Shown one piece after another: positions 24,240-35,934 of a stretch of 64,000 bases of DNA. Position numbers and translations under genes: made by a program. The notes under the pieces are model-generated. The model had not been told where the DNA came from. It searched no databases and saw only the letters and a list, made by a program, of their open reading frames with translations. The stretch's first letter is position 1. The number at the start of each line of letters is the position of its first letter. The stretch is from Suillus spraguei (taxonomy: Eukaryota > Basidiomycota > Agaricomycetes > Boletales > Suillaceae), in the NCBI GenBank assembly GCA_016800925.1, contig JABCPU010000367.1, forward strand, positions 1 to 64,000, in the 5' to 3' direction.

Positions 24240-24530
24240 AGAATACTAACCCAGTTTATTGTCTAGAAGGTTCATTCCTAGACAACTCTACCCAAGTTCC
24301 CAAGTCTAGTGCCTAGAAGGATAATTTCTAGGTCAATCTACCCAAGTTACCAAGTTCAGTGCCTAGAAGGATTATTCCTAGGCTAATCTATCCAAGTTCA
24401 CAAGTCCAGGTTCATTCCTAGGCCAATCTATTTCACTCCCAGTTTATTGTCTAGAAGGATCTTTCCTAGACAAATCTATCCACGTACACTCAGTTCATAG
24501 CCTAGACAGTCCACCCTAGGCTCAGTTTTC
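24240..24530. repeat. Tandem ~60-bp repeats with CCTAG...CTAGG hairpins
   Basis: Five or so units share agtgcctagaaggattattc, then ctaggctaatctatccaagt. Each contains an inverted repeat such as gcctag-aaggattatt-cctaggc. Arms vary between units (gtctag...ctagac, gcctag...ctaggc) while staying complementary. Confidence 0.65.
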
Positions 24531-25690
24531 CAAGAGCAAATTTCTGAAGATAGCTCCAGCTAAGTTAATCACTAGATTGGTTTAGCGGGCCTCCCAAGAA
24601 CTCACCATGAAAACTGGAAAAGTCGTAGACCGTGTTAATCAAGGACTGGCAAGAAGTCTTATCCCAGTGTAATTGTGGTGTCATTACATTCCTTACATGC
24701 TTTTATATAAGACCCTCGGTTATCAAGACAATGGTTGTGTTATCATTTCATGTCGATTTTGCTCTACCAGAATTGCATTAGATCCCGTGGGTGGAGTTGG
24801 AGGGGTAGCCATGGTGTATCTTGTGTCAATCACTTGCCAATAGATTTAATTTCCTGTATGCCGTATGTGGGACTTAACTGGGAAGGCAAAATATTGTACA
24901 TCTCTAATAATCCTTCTGGCTCATAGATTCTTCAGCAATAGAACAGGTTCCTCCACAAAAGAAGCACATAGGATTCAATTGATAGTTAGATAAAGGATTT
25001 TAGATGGGGGGTAGGGGAAGGTCAGGTAGCATAGTTGGGTTTGATACTGTGGTGATGTGATGATAATGGGATCTTGGTTGAAGTTAGGCTTGTGCTGCAG
25101 AAGGGGCTAGACCTGCAAGGTGAGTGTAGCAGGCTGTGTAGGATGTGTCTGTAACATTGAGTCCATGCATTTTTCTCGTGAGATCTTCTACTTTGTCCAT
25201 AGTCAATTTGCCATATATAGGAGGTTGTTTGAATGTGACACATTTAGTTTGTACCTCCTGTTGCGCATCCCTTCATTCATCTTCTTCATCTGAGTCCCAA
25301 TACGGCAGCTTTGGTTTTGTCTCCTGGGTCTTGCATATTAGGTTGAGATGGCTTGCGATTCGTTCAAGTCAGCATTGAACATGTCATCTAAAAAGACAAA
25401 TTCCCCGGCTTCTAGGACTTTTCAAAGTCAGGAGCCTCATTTCTAGTATAGTTGGTCTCCTTCAATTCTAATCAATGATTGATGGCCTTTTGTACGGAGT
25501 GTGGTGGTCCTTGCCAGAAGTACCAATCACATTTGTGAGCTGATATTTTTGAGTTGGCTTCTAACCAGACGGCAATAGGGCAGAATTGCTGATAGTACTG
25601 ATGAAGCTCCATTTCCATAGTTATTTCGGACTCAGCGCTGCTAAGGACTACATATTCTAGGTCTCAAATCACAAATTATAGTCCTCGGTT
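24531..25690 (-). other. Degenerate coding-like stretch, unrecognised
   Basis: On the minus strand, broken frames between about 25690 and 24950 show fragments such as VVLSSAESEITMEMELHQYY and TNYTRNEAPDF. They are interrupted by many stops, and I do not recognise the family. It may be an old transposon-borne protein. No clear element ends are visible. Confidence 0.25.
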
Positions 25691-26074
25691 AGCCTGCTGT
25701 AAAGATACAATCCAGCCTGGGCTATAGATAAACCATGGCCTAAGCTAGTATGCGAGTCTAGTGCTCTGCCTAGTCTGCTTCACTTGCGAGGCAAGAATGT
25801 TCGACCCTAAAGGGAATGCTAGTTAGTATAGTTCAATAATACCCAGCCTGCAGTGCAAGACTGTTACCAGAGGTAGCGGGATGCTAGCAGTGACCTCCGC
25901 TCCATGGGAAAGTAGCATTAAAGTAGTGTTAAACCATGAGAAAGCAGCGGTAAAACTACCAGTAAGTGCGGGAAAGCGGTAAACCAGCGGTAATACAAGC
26001 GGTAAAACTGCAGTAGAGCGTGGGAAAGCGGTGGTAGTGCAAGCAGTGAAGCGCAGGAAAGTGGTGAAGAGTGG

Positions 26075-27488
26075 TGTAAAGATACAACCTAACCTGGGCT
26101 GTAGATAAACTACCTCCTAAGTTAGTATGTGAGTCTTGCACTCCATCTAGTCTGCTTCACTTGCTAGGCAAGAACATTTGACCCTAAAGGGGATGCCTGT
26201 TTAGTATAGTTGAATCCAAGTCAAACCAAAGTGCGAATGTAGCGTCGTAGTCAGCAGTAAGTTGCCGTGGTCAGCAATGATGCTGTCAGAACTAGCGTCA
26301 TATGTAGCAGTATACTAGCATGGCTGATACAATGCCAGAAAATGTAATGTCGAGCGAGCGGTGACAAGCGATAGTGTCAGTGGTAGCGGTGCAAAGAAAC
26401 AGTAAAGAAGGCTGCGGTACTTTCAGCGGTAAAGTAGTGGTGTGCATGAAGTTAAGTCAAGATAGGGGTCAAAAGTCCAGCAGTAGCGGTGAATGAGTGA
26501 TATTGTTACAATCGTATGTGCCCCTATTCATTTTCCTATTCATTTACCTTGTATATTACGTAACATAACTCTGACTCATATGCTCAACGCATCTGTACGA
26601 TAGTTGCCTTCCTTCTTTGGATACGCACTTACATTCTTACGCCTTTCTTGGTCTGTGCACACATATTGGCCTATTTAAGCACAGTGTACTCGTAGTAGAT
26701 TCTCTACTTTAATCTTACTGGGTTTTACCTGGAATCTCCTTCGCTTAGGTCTCCAACCTAAGTCGTCTTGAATCGTCTCTAAGGTCTAAGCACTCCTTAG
26801 CCTTAGTCTCTATTCTCGCGGATACCTCTTAGACTTGTCTTTGAGGCCGAACCCTTGATCGTACTCGGAACGCGTTCCTTGTACTTTCACCTTGTCCTCT
26901 TCTGGACATTGTAAGAACTCCCAGCCGACCGTCTGTGTCTTTTCACTGTCGCTGGTGACGCCACCCCAGTTCGTAACAGATATCAATGAACGAGTGATAA
27001 AGAAATATTTAAAGACTAAGTCTACTACTGGGTGATTCCAGAGCTAGACACTAATCCTGACCTGTAGTATGGTGAAAATTAGGTACTGTATTGTGCGGGC
27101 TATGCGGTGCTTATATCCTATTTCATATGTACTTGGGATGCTTTAGGCAAGGTCAGTAGCGCTCAAGTGAAGTAACTGCCGGTATGTAAATGTAGTGCAA
27201 GGCAGCTGCAGCACAAGGCAACATGTACATAAGACTTGCCATAAAATCAGTGATAAGCAGTCATATACAAACTATGCACCAAATGGAGCTACGTGGACGA
27301 GGCAAGGACATGGAAGGACATTGGTACGTGGAACATGGTGCAGCAGTCGGTACAGTGAGCGGTAAGCATGTGATGCTGCCGGCCTGTGCTAAAGGAGTAA
27401 GACAGCCATGAACAAGTGGAGATTCCTATAGACATGAGACATGCGCTAAAAATAGGGTTTTAAGGCCAGTGCCAATATGTTTGTTACA
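26075..27488 (+). mobile_element. Solo-LTR-like repeat, family A, copy 5, split by family D
   Basis: Starts TGTAAAGATACAACCTAACC and ends GTTTGTTACA. It is flanked by a perfect 4-bp gtgg at 26071-26074 and 27489-27492. Family D sits inside it at 26504-26978. Without D and its duplication it is about 934 bp. Confidence 0.8.
26504..26978 (+). mobile_element. Solo LTR, family D, copy 2, innermost of a triple nest
   Basis: 475 bp, TGTTACAATCGTATGTGCCC ... CCCAGTTCGTAACA, flanked by perfect gatat at 26499-26503 and 26979-26983. It is very similar to copy 1 at 22848. A TATA-like gcctatttaagcac lies at about 26670. As the innermost insertion it should be the youngest of the three layers. Confidence 0.88.
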
Positions 27489-28157
27489 GTGGTGGTGTGT
27501 GCAGTGGTAACCCAATTCTTAAGAGACAGTAACTTTAGTAAAGGACTTTATTCAGTAGAGACAGTAGTGGTCACTATTCCTAAGTACCGCTTGTCCTATA
27601 GGAGGGAAGTAAGGAACGAGTACAGGTACCTAGGAATTTATATCCTAAGGAATAGCTATAGAGATGGAAGGGATAGGCCAAACATACGGCAGACATGTAA
27701 TAAGACTGCACTACGATTTACAAAACATAATATACCGGCAAGACCAGATGGACATTGAACGGATGGTAAATCTTGCTTGATGGTGCCTAATGGGTTCTCA
27801 GAAACTCCCAAAGATCACTGCTCTATGGGAACATTGCCATAGGACATCCGTTATGCAGCAATGAGGCTGCCGGAGCACAGAATGATAACTGGCAGATAGG
27901 GGTAAACACATGGTAAATTGGTATGATGATGGATAGTGATTGCTGGTCGACACCTATATGAAAATGTGCTGTTTTGAGCCCAGCGCGAGATTGTTCATCA
28001 CACTATGGGTACTTCACCAAAATACTCTTTTTCAAAGCCATGTAATCCTTACTTTCATAGTTGGTTAATGTCACCCAGAATTGTTTGGTGAGAGGGTCCA
28101 TGTACCAAACAATTATTTTCCATTTTTATTCATCTGTGAGAGAGCAAGACAAAGCTA

Positions 28158-28369
28158 CAGTGGCTCAAAAAACTGTCCGCATATTTTAGCATTTTTCACT
28201 ATCTATAATATTGTGTGAGAACAAACAAATGCCTCAAAAACATGCTTATACCACATTGTAGTATGGCTTCAGGGCTTTCATTTGAGCCCTACACCGTGGG
28301 AATCGGTAGAGATATGGTGGAGATACAAGGCTCACAAAATGGTGACTCATGTGGACAGTTTTTGACTCA
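28158..28369 (+). repeat. Left terminal inverted repeat of the Tc1-like element
   Basis: About 212 bp. It begins CAGTGGCTCAAAAAACTGTC and contains the internal landmark ACCACATTGTAGTATGGCTT. It ends with TGACTCATGTGGACAGTTTT, in which the outer AAAACTGTCC motif recurs in reverse orientation. The two likely transposase-binding sites in each arm therefore face each other. Confidence 0.88.
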
Positions 28370-28396
28370 AGTATTTTACAGTAATAACCAGGTATT

Positions 28397-29413
28397 CTAG
28401 TATTTTGTATGACCTCCCTTGGCTTTAATTACTGCCTCTATCCTTCTAGGCATACTCTCAATTAATTTCTGGCAATCCTCAGCTGTGATCTTCCCCCATT
28501 CCACTGCTACTCTCTCCCAAAGCTCCCATACTCCTTTAGGGGGGTTTTCATAGGCTTGAAGCTTTTTCTTGAGTGTTCCCCAGAGATGTTCAATGACATT
28601 GACATCAGGAGACTGTGCTGGCCAGTCAAGAACATTGATGTTATGTTCTTCAAACCATTCCCTAGCTCTTCTGGATGTGTGCTTGGGATCATTATCCTGT
28701 TGGAAAATGATATCTTCTTCATCAATCCCTGATTCTGCCAAGCTAGGCAGCAAGTGGTCATTTAAAATGTCCACATACTGCTCAGCATTCATCTTCCCCT
28801 CAACCTCAGCAAGCATTCCCACACCATTCCATCCCATACAGCCCCATACCATTAAAGAACCTCCTCCAAACTTGACAGTCCCATTAACCTCTCTGTCTGT
28901 TAGGCCATCTCCCTTCTTTTTCCATACATACACCTTCCCATCTGACCCAATCCTATTGATTTTGGTCTCATCTGACCATATAACACGCTTCCAGTCCTCT
29001 ACAGTCCAGTGTTGATGAGCTAAGGCAAAGGCTAGTCTTCTCTGCCTATGTTTGATGGAGAGAAGACGCTTTTTCTTCTTTGTTACTGCCTTGAGATGAG
29101 CTGCCTTGAGAACATTCCTCACAGTTTGTGAAGAGACAGGGGTAGTGATGGTGGAATTGATATAATGGGTGGCTTGGACAGCATTATCAGCCTTTCCTGT
29201 AGTGATATGTTGGATAATAGCCCTTTTGTCAGTAGAGGTAAGCTTGGATGGACGTCCTCCACAAGAGTTTTCCTTGTCTGGGTGGCTTTCTTTGATGAAC
29301 TTGGCCACAGTGGACTTGCATACTCCAGTTCTAGAGGAAATTTGGCGAGCAGAGAGGCCAGCATAAGACAGAGAGAGGATATTATCTCTTTGAGCAGAGG
29401 AGATGGCTTTCAT
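28397..29413 (-). CDS. Tc1-like DD34E transposase
   Basis: A 338-residue transposase that cuts and inserts its own element at TA sites. I choose the ATG at 29413 (MKAISSAQRD), because the 26 codons upstream reach into AT-rich non-coding text. Residues 1-50 form a helix-turn-helix of the paired-like type (LSARQISSRTGVCKSTVAKF), followed by a second DNA-binding segment with GGRPSKLT. The catalytic core has the first Asp in WSDETK, the second in FQQDNDPKHTS and the Glu in SPDVNVIEHLW. I count 34 residues between the second Asp and the Glu, so DD34E, the classical Tc1 spacing. GGGSLMVWGCMGW, typical of the family, is also present. No stop or frameshift interrupts it. ORFs on the other strand are shadows. 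Confidence 0.95.
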   Translation of the reverse strand: MKAISSAQRDNILSLSYAGLSARQISSRTGVCKSTVAKFIKESHPDKENSCGGRPSKLTSTDKRAIIQHITTGKADNAVQATHYINSTITTPVSSQTVRNVLKAAHLKAVTKKKKRLLSIKHRQRRLAFALAHQHWTVEDWKRVIWSDETKINRIGSDGKVYVWKKKGDGLTDREVNGTVKFGGGSLMVWGCMGWNGVGMLAEVEGKMNAEQYVDILNDHLLPSLAESGIDEEDIIFQQDNDPKHTSRRAREWFEEHNINVLDWPAQSPDVNVIEHLWGTLKKKLQAYENPPKGVWELWERVAVEWGKITAEDCQKLIESMPRRIEAVIKAKGGHTKY

Positions 29414-29562
29414 GGTGATTATGACTATGATACATGAGATATTCTGGTTTATATAGTTAGATATAGTCATAAAATAACATAATGACACCACTTTATAATT
29501 TATATAATAGTGGCATGATTTTTATGGTGTCATAAATAATGATTTATATAGTTTTAATATAC

Positions 29563-29773
29563 ACTCAAAAAACTGTCCACATGAGTCATCATTTTATAAG
29601 CCTTATATCTCCACCATATCTCCGCCGATTCCCACGGCGTAGGGCTCAAATAAAAGCCCTGAAGCCATACTACAATGTGGTATAAGTATGTCCTTGAGGA
29701 ATTTGTTCATTCTCACACAATATCATAGATAGTGAAAAATGTCAAAACATGCGGACAGTTTTTTGAGCCACTG
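29563..29773 (-). repeat. Right terminal inverted repeat of the Tc1-like element
   Basis: About 211 bp, the reverse complement of the left arm with roughly one in ten positions changed. Outer and inner copies of the CTCAAAAAACTGTCC motif are both intact. Confidence 0.88.
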
Positions 29774-29799
29774 TAGATCCTCAAAAATCTCGAAGAACT

Positions 29800-30489
29800 C
29801 TAGAAATTCTGATGTTTCACCATTGAACGATGGTGCTTTGTTTGATCCTGGTCCAGGTATAGCCGTGATTCCTTTGCTTGCGGTTGACATGAGTGTTGTA
29901 GGTGGATGGTTTGTTTGTGAGGAGGTGAAGGAGGGAGCTGGTGTGGCAGTTGAAGGACCAGGAGCAGTGATTTTGATTGCTGGGACAACGGAGGTATTTG
30001 TGGGTTTTTGGCTTTGTTTGGATGAAGCTGATGAGTTTTTAGGAAGTCTGGCTGTGGTATGGAAGGGGGTATTGTCAAGGTGAGAGTTCCCTCAGTGAAT
30101 ATTACTTCAGTGGAATTCAAAGGGAATGTAGGAATTTCTGGTTTGAAGATTGCTGGCTTAAGGGTAAACGATGGCTGTGTGGTGTTTTCAAAAAAGAGGG
30201 ATTTGGAATTTGTCGAGCATTCAATGGTCTCATCCTCAAGGGAGAAGACTTGGTTGGTTTTTTGGAAGTATCTAGGGTAGGTCTGATAGGTGCACTTGAT
30301 TTTGATCAAGTCGGGGTGATGAGAGGAAGATTCATTATTGAGTTTGTCATGGTAGCAGCAGTTTTGGGTGTATATACACAATCTCATTGTTTCTTGGAAG
30401 GAGCCAGTGCAGAAATTTTGTTTTGCTGTTCTAGGCACAGTTGCACATTGGGGTGATAGTATTTGGATATGGTGTGATGGTGAGGTCAA
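29800..30489 (-). pseudogene. Ser/Thr/Pro-rich ORF, probable remnant of a retroelement gag
   Basis: A 229-codon open frame rich in Ser, Pro, Thr and Gln (for example PPSIPQPDFLKTHQLHPNKA) with no domain I recognise. Across the Tc1 insertion, on the same strand at about 28120-28010, lies WYMDPLTKQFWVTLTNYESK then DYMALKKSILVKYP. This resembles the capsid-like helices of gag proteins in fungal retroelements. I infer that the transposon landed in an old gag-like gene, but the two parts are not in one continuous frame. Confidence 0.35.
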
Positions 30490-32322
30490 TTTGACCAGGT
30501 TCTGACAAGAGAAAGATTAGTAGATCAATAATAGATCAATGAATCAGACTCGGGGTGTGAGAAGGGTTTGTTCAAGACAATAAACCTCGTGGTGGGCTCC
30601 AAAATATGTAAGGCTGATGTTGAGTCTGGTGGGGAATTTGTGAATGTAACAAGAGATATCAGGGATGGAAAGTGAATGTTATCAGTTAGGAACAGATTGT
30701 TATTGGTGGTGTATGCAGGTCTAGGCTTTTTGAGGCAGGTGGGGGGCAGGACGTCTTGAGGGCTTTCTCTGATGTGTTTTTGAGCAGGGACTCTTTTATG
30801 GTAAAATTCACTATAGGTATCAGAGTGTGCATAGGCTGGGTGTACAGAAAATAAAGAAGGTGTGAAGATGGAGTGTGCAGTTTTTGACAGTGGCGAGGAA
30901 AATAGTGAGTCAGTAATGAGGGATAAGGACCAAATATGGACAAGGATAATGGTTTATAGTAACAGAAACTGAGAGCATGTGGAATGAAGACAGAAGTGAA
31001 GTAATAAGGAAAGAGAAAGAGGAATGTATCCGTGTGACTTGAGTATGAAAGGTAGTAATGCTTTTCACATCAATAAGTCACATGGACAGTCTCAAACACT
31101 GGAGCATCCAAGTTGTTGTTTTGAAGCTGTGTCAGGGTGTAGAGGATACAAAATCCTTATATATAGGATGTAGCCATCACTTCTCTATGACCATTTTACC
31201 CTGTTTGTACTTGCCAGCAGTATCACACACTTACCACATACCTTTGCACCACTTGAATCTTACATGTTACATTCATCAATATTCAGCAAGGTATAAATAG
31301 CAGTGGAAAGTAGCAACAAAATGGCAAATTAACCATGAAATATTTAAATGTTGGCAAAATGTGAGGTGCATTCTAGCAGACCTCAGTCTGAACATTACTC
31401 ATTTATTGCTTACCCTCCTACTTATTTCCTGCTACTTTGTCACAACCCACAAATGAATTAACGCAAGGGCAGAGACTAGCCAAGTTCTTATAGAAGGAGA
31501 AAAATCTCTTCTCAAAAAGATTAGACAATGTACAGAACGAGAGCCTGAAGTGATGAAATGTCACGAATTCCAAATACAAATCATTACTCTTTCCTCAATT
31601 TCCCTAAAGCGTCTAAACCCAGCGCTAAGACAAACACAAACTCCATTGAAATCCCTATAACTGCTTCTATAACCGAACTTCCTGATGAAGATGAAGAGAT
31701 CTTTTATGATGCTATCGGATAAGATAAGATAAGATAGTGTCACGTGATTTAGAACCTTCTAGAATATGATGTCATAACAATGTCACAATCATCACATCGT
31801 ACGATTCTCATTTCTATTTTATGATTGGCTAGTAGTTTCAAACTCAGTTTATATCTCAGTTTCAATATGTGTATATAGTTAGCTAGTTTCGCTATAGTAG
31901 TTCTTTAGTTCAAACCTCTTGTATCTACACTTGTAGCAATCCAAGATGTCCTTGCTCTTCTCTTCCTCTGTGATAACCTTAGTTTGAGTCCTAGTCTCTG
32001 CCCTAGCATTAATTCGTTTTGTGGGTTGTGACATCCTTGGATCTATGATGAAAGTTAAAAGCAAGGATTAAGTTGATGTCAGAACCAATAACATAAGATT
32101 AGGGTAAAGTAAAGTAGTCAGTTCAAGCATCAGTGTAGACAGGAATGGTGAGATTAATAGTACAAACCATCAAAGAGATTGGAAAAGTGATGTTAAGCAT
32201 AAATGAATGGTAAGATTGGAGGAACTAATGAGTCTGAAAGTGAAAACTATCAAGCTCAAAGAAATATGCTTCACTTCACTTTCAGTTTAATGGTTTTTAC
32301 TATTGAGCTCATTGTCCATGGC
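30490..32322. other. Repeat-derived non-coding stretch
   Basis: No gene recognised. A fragment similar to family B (gcagacctcagtctgaacat) lies at about 31376. At about 31715-31750, gataagataagataagatag is followed by tgtcacgtgattt, a compact cluster of GATA and CACGTG motifs that could be an old LTR promoter. Confidence 0.4.
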
Positions 32323-33653
32323 TGTTATGACCATGCAAAACCGGAGATTAGTAAGAAGTCCTGGTCTTACATGGGGTTGTACTGGAGGGTTGTAAAGTCA
32401 AAGGGGCTTGGCCTCAGCTCATACGCTGTGCCCCTTACCCGAGTATGTGCCCTTAATTTCGATGAAGTCCAAGGGAGAGTTCTGGTGAAGTCTGGATGGA
32501 GGGTCAGATGAACTCTAAGGCAGGATAGCTCGACAGAGCTCCGATGGACTTCTGGATGAGTGCAGGAATGCGCCAGAACTATTTCCAGAAGGTAGGGAGT
32601 AATGATAACACTACTGGAACAAGCTCCAAGTAGAACGGATGAAGGATGGACCGCTGGACAAAGTCCAGGGCAGGATAGAAGCAGAGCTCTGGAGGGAAAG
32701 ATGATCCATAGATGTCAGAGGATAGGATAGGATGGATCCGGAGGACTAGGGGTCCGAAGGTCCGGAGCTCAGAGGAGCGGAGGAGCGGATGATCGGACGA
32801 TCGGATGAGCATAGCTCTATGGATCTTAGAGGAAGTGTTGGCTACTAGAGAGGAGTAGGTCCGGATATGGTGTAGAGATAGTATAGACTACTCCGGACAA
32901 GGTCCGGAATAGAAACAGACAGTATAAGACTACCAAAGGTAGAGTTGGAGGTGAAACAGATGATAGACGGAGATGGACGAAGTCCAAAAAGATTATAGGA
33001 CATAGGATCAAAGCTCTGGCCTAGGGAGTGATTCCATAGGCCTGAGTCGGAAGCTTACAAGGGCTGGAGCCCAAGTGCAAGAACGGAAACGGAGTTATAT
33101 AGACATGATAACAGGATACAGAGTAATCAAAGGAATATACAGAAGTAGGAACAATGAATCAGACTGAGGTCTGCAGGAGTTGTACTACAAGTTTATATAC
33201 TGTAGGTAGCATGCCGGAAGGCAAGTAAGGATAGTCCAAGGCTATGTTTGAGGCATTGCGGAACACAAGGCTATGAACTTGGAAATAAGACTTGTACGAA
33301 ATATCTTATCAAGACGGAAGTCAAGATAACCGAAAGCCAGAGGTGCAGAGATAACCGAAAGCCGGACACAGGTATTAACCTAAAAGAAGTAATGCGCAGG
33401 TGCACGGGAATAGTTTCGGATATGGACACGGATCGGATATGGACATGGATCGGATATGAACATGGATCGGATGGGTGGATCAGATCGGATGGATGAACTG
33501 AGTCGGATATGGATATGGATTAGATATGGATGGATATTGATTGGAGTGGATGGGTGGATTGGATATGTGAGCTGGATTGGATGGGTGGACTAGGATGTAT
33601 GGATTGGGTGTCCAGATGTCCATAGATCAGACCTAAATGTACGGTATATGACA
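32323..33653 (-). mobile_element. Solo LTR, family B, copy 2, with 5-bp target duplication
   Basis: 1331 bp. The plus strand reads TGTTATGACCATGCAAAACC ... CGGTATATGACA. Perfect atggc repeats flank it at 32318-32322 and 33654-33658. It lacks the A insertion present in copy 1. On the minus strand a TATA-like tatataaac lies near 33200, and ATCCATATCC-type repeats lie at 33400-33620. The short ORFs inside it are not genes. Confidence 0.88.
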
Positions 33654-33659
33654 ATGGCC

Positions 33660-34030
33660 CATGGAAGAGGTTGGTGTCACCCAAATGCACCCATTAACTC
33701 ACTGCTCTGCTTGACTGTGCATAACCTCTTTTAGTATATATCTGTGTCTCTGGCTTTTGGTCATTTCTGCCTCTGTCTCGATAATGTATTCCATACGAGT
33801 TTCATCTCCAAGTTTGTAGCCTTATGTTCTATTGTACTTACTAATGTGTTTTCACATGCTTCAGACATAGCCTTAGACTATACTTACTTACCATCCAGCA
33901 TGCTACCTACAGCATATAACCTTATAGTACAACTCCTGCAGACTTGTGTCTAATCATTACTTACCATTCTGCATATCTCTGTACCTCTTGTACCTCTCAA
34001 GATAGATCTCATCCAAACACAACAACATTA
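33660..34030 (+). mobile_element. Diverged family B remnant
   Basis: From about 33715 the text (aacctcttttagtatatatc then tgtgtctctggcttttggtc) follows family B (11636-11860) at moderate identity, including gcatgctacctacagcatat and gtacaactcctgcagac. Both ends are lost. From 34030 to 34690 I see only short repeats such as agcaataagtaagctcagta. Confidence 0.55.
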
Positions 34031-34689
34031 CATGATGTGACATTACTGTCATCATTGCACTTGCCACTGACTTACCCATATACACTACTTAACATATGTC
34101 CTCAATCTCTATACTATCTACTTGTGAGCCCAAACCTGCCTTCACTAACCCTTTCATTATCATCTTAGGTAACAATCAATGTCTACAGAACTTCTTCAAT
34201 GTCTATGCTACCTGCTTGCCATCAAGACCCTTTCAGTATGCATCCATAAATGTCAATGAATGGATTGAAAAGCTAGTTGTATAGTGTTAGTATGACTCAA
34301 TACCCATGTGCTTGGATGACTTACCAACAAATAGCTACCAGTGGGACAGAATCCAAAGCTTGGAGGACATTGCATTCAAGATCTACTTACTTTGGAGATG
34401 TGGGAAGTACTCAATAGATCTATTTGTAGCAATAAGTAAGCTCAGTAGACTAGCAAGTCACTGTATTATATACCTGCAGCAATAAGTAAGCTGCAGTAGT
34501 AGTCAGTACTAAGTAATGAATGTGTAAGTAGTGTATACTCACCTCAGTAGACTGGCAAGTCACTAAGGTAGGTAGAGTAAAGAGTGACTGTAAGTATGTC
34601 CATGCTTATCTAATACTACTGGTAATGTCCGAGGTCCATGTAATGTTTGACTATTCAACAGAAAATCCATGGGCCTTGCAGGCAGTCTC

Positions 34690-35170
34690 TAGCAATGACT
34701 TGACACTTACAAAGTCAGGCTTGTTATAAAGTATGAGTAGTAGTGGTAAAATGAGCAATTGTGATAACAAGAGACTACTTCTACTGCTGGGTGAATCCAG
34801 AGCTAGACAGTAAGCCTGACCTCTAAGTATAATGACAGAAGATAGGTTGAAAATGAATGATGATCCAAAGCAAGGTTCAGTCTATATGCCAGAAATCAAG
34901 ACTTTTTATCCTATGCATGTCATATGTAACCAAAATACATTAACGAGATCAGTAGCAAGCATGCAAGACCACTGCCAGTATGTAATAATGCTTGTCATGG
35001 AATCTGGATGGACATTGGCTTATGGAACATAGACTGATGTATTGGTATGGTAACCATTGAGCGTGTGGTACTGCCTACAAGCACAAACAGAGTAATATGG
35101 CCATGGAGAAGTGATGTTACTATATTCTATAGATATTGAGACACATATCAAAATACTTAGATTATATTGG
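34690..35170 (+). mobile_element. Diverged family A remnant
   Basis: ctgctgggtgaatccagagc then tagacagtaagcctgacc at about 34780, followed by acattaacgagatcagtagc and gacattggcttatggaacat, follow the middle and 3' half of family A in order. Termini are eroded. Confidence 0.55.
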
Positions 35171-35930
35171 GAAATATATAATTTATTAAAGGGGCTCCTT
35201 GGCCTGCCCTTCTCTGAGTGTGAGCAACTATTGTTGTTGTTGGTGACTGGTTGAGTGTTGGTGAATTATCAATTGCTTAATTAATTGCTTCTCATCAGAG
35301 GGGGAAAGTAGGTTCCTTATATACTATTCTAAAGGTGGCTGTACAGGCTACCATACAAGGAAAAATGATTCATGATAACTCAGTATGACTAATCATAATG
35401 GCTAATCACATGATTGGTCATATGTCAATAGATAGATAGGGGCATATAGTCTAGACTAATTATATAACTCTGCCTTTCATCAGCACTGTTCAAATATCAT
35501 GTTCACAAGTGCAGACTCAGTTGCTGAGAGGAACTATGAGTATATTCCACATGAGTTTCTTCACACTCTGACACCATCAGTGTTACAGTTCTATTTTTAC
35601 CACATCTATCACATTCTACAATGTTCTATCATATAATTCTCTTATCTTTTTCTCATTGGTTCTTTATTATTTAACCCTCAGCTCCAATATTCTATCTCTG
35701 CTTCAATTAGCTTATATATTCAGATACCATCTTGAGTTTCTATTTCTTTAACTTGACCTACACAGACCAGGGCCTGCAATCTACTGCTTTACTTGAACAA
35801 CTCATTCTAAGAAAAATGCTAGACTTTGAACTTTTGATTACAAATTTTTTGTATAATGCCAAGCATAACAAAAGGTTAAGTTACTTATTTACCTACACCG
35901 TTCCCTAGAACAGGTGCCAGAACCTGACAC
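35171..35930 (+). other. Probable 5' leader or LTR of the gag relic
   Basis: No gene. AT-rich DNA precedes the gag relic and ends ccctagaacaggtgccagaa then cctgacacc just before the first gag codons, a position where a primer-binding site would be expected. I could not match it to a specific tRNA. Confidence 0.3.
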
Positions 35931-35934
35931 CATT

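Larger units (their letters stand above)
25698..28002 (+). mobile_element. C-like LTR repeat carrying nested A and D elements
   Basis: The outer repeat starts TGTAAAGATACAATCCAGCC (C-type 5' end). It is cut at 26075 by family A, resumes at 27489 with gtggtggtgtgtgcagtggt and attcttaagagacag (C-type interior), and then diverges. It ends near gcccagcgcgagattgttcatcaca, which resembles the 3' end of family A rather than C. So the outer repeat is itself a mosaic. Its right end at 28002 is judged by that similarity only. Confidence 0.6.
28158..29773 (-). mobile_element. Complete Tc1-like DNA transposon with long inverted repeats
   Basis: 1616 bp bounded by CAGTGGCTCAAAAAACTGTC at both ends in inverted orientation and flanked by TA on each side (28156-28157 and 29774-29775), the Tc1/mariner target duplication. 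Terminal inverted repeats are about 210 bp each. The transposase gene is intact. The element inserted into a degraded gag-like sequence on the minus strand. All hallmarks of a potentially active autonomous copy are present, though activity cannot be judged from sequence alone. Confidence 0.92.

Noticed and set aside
28569..29015. Plus-strand 148-codon ORF
   Set aside because: Antisense shadow of the Tc1-like transposase.
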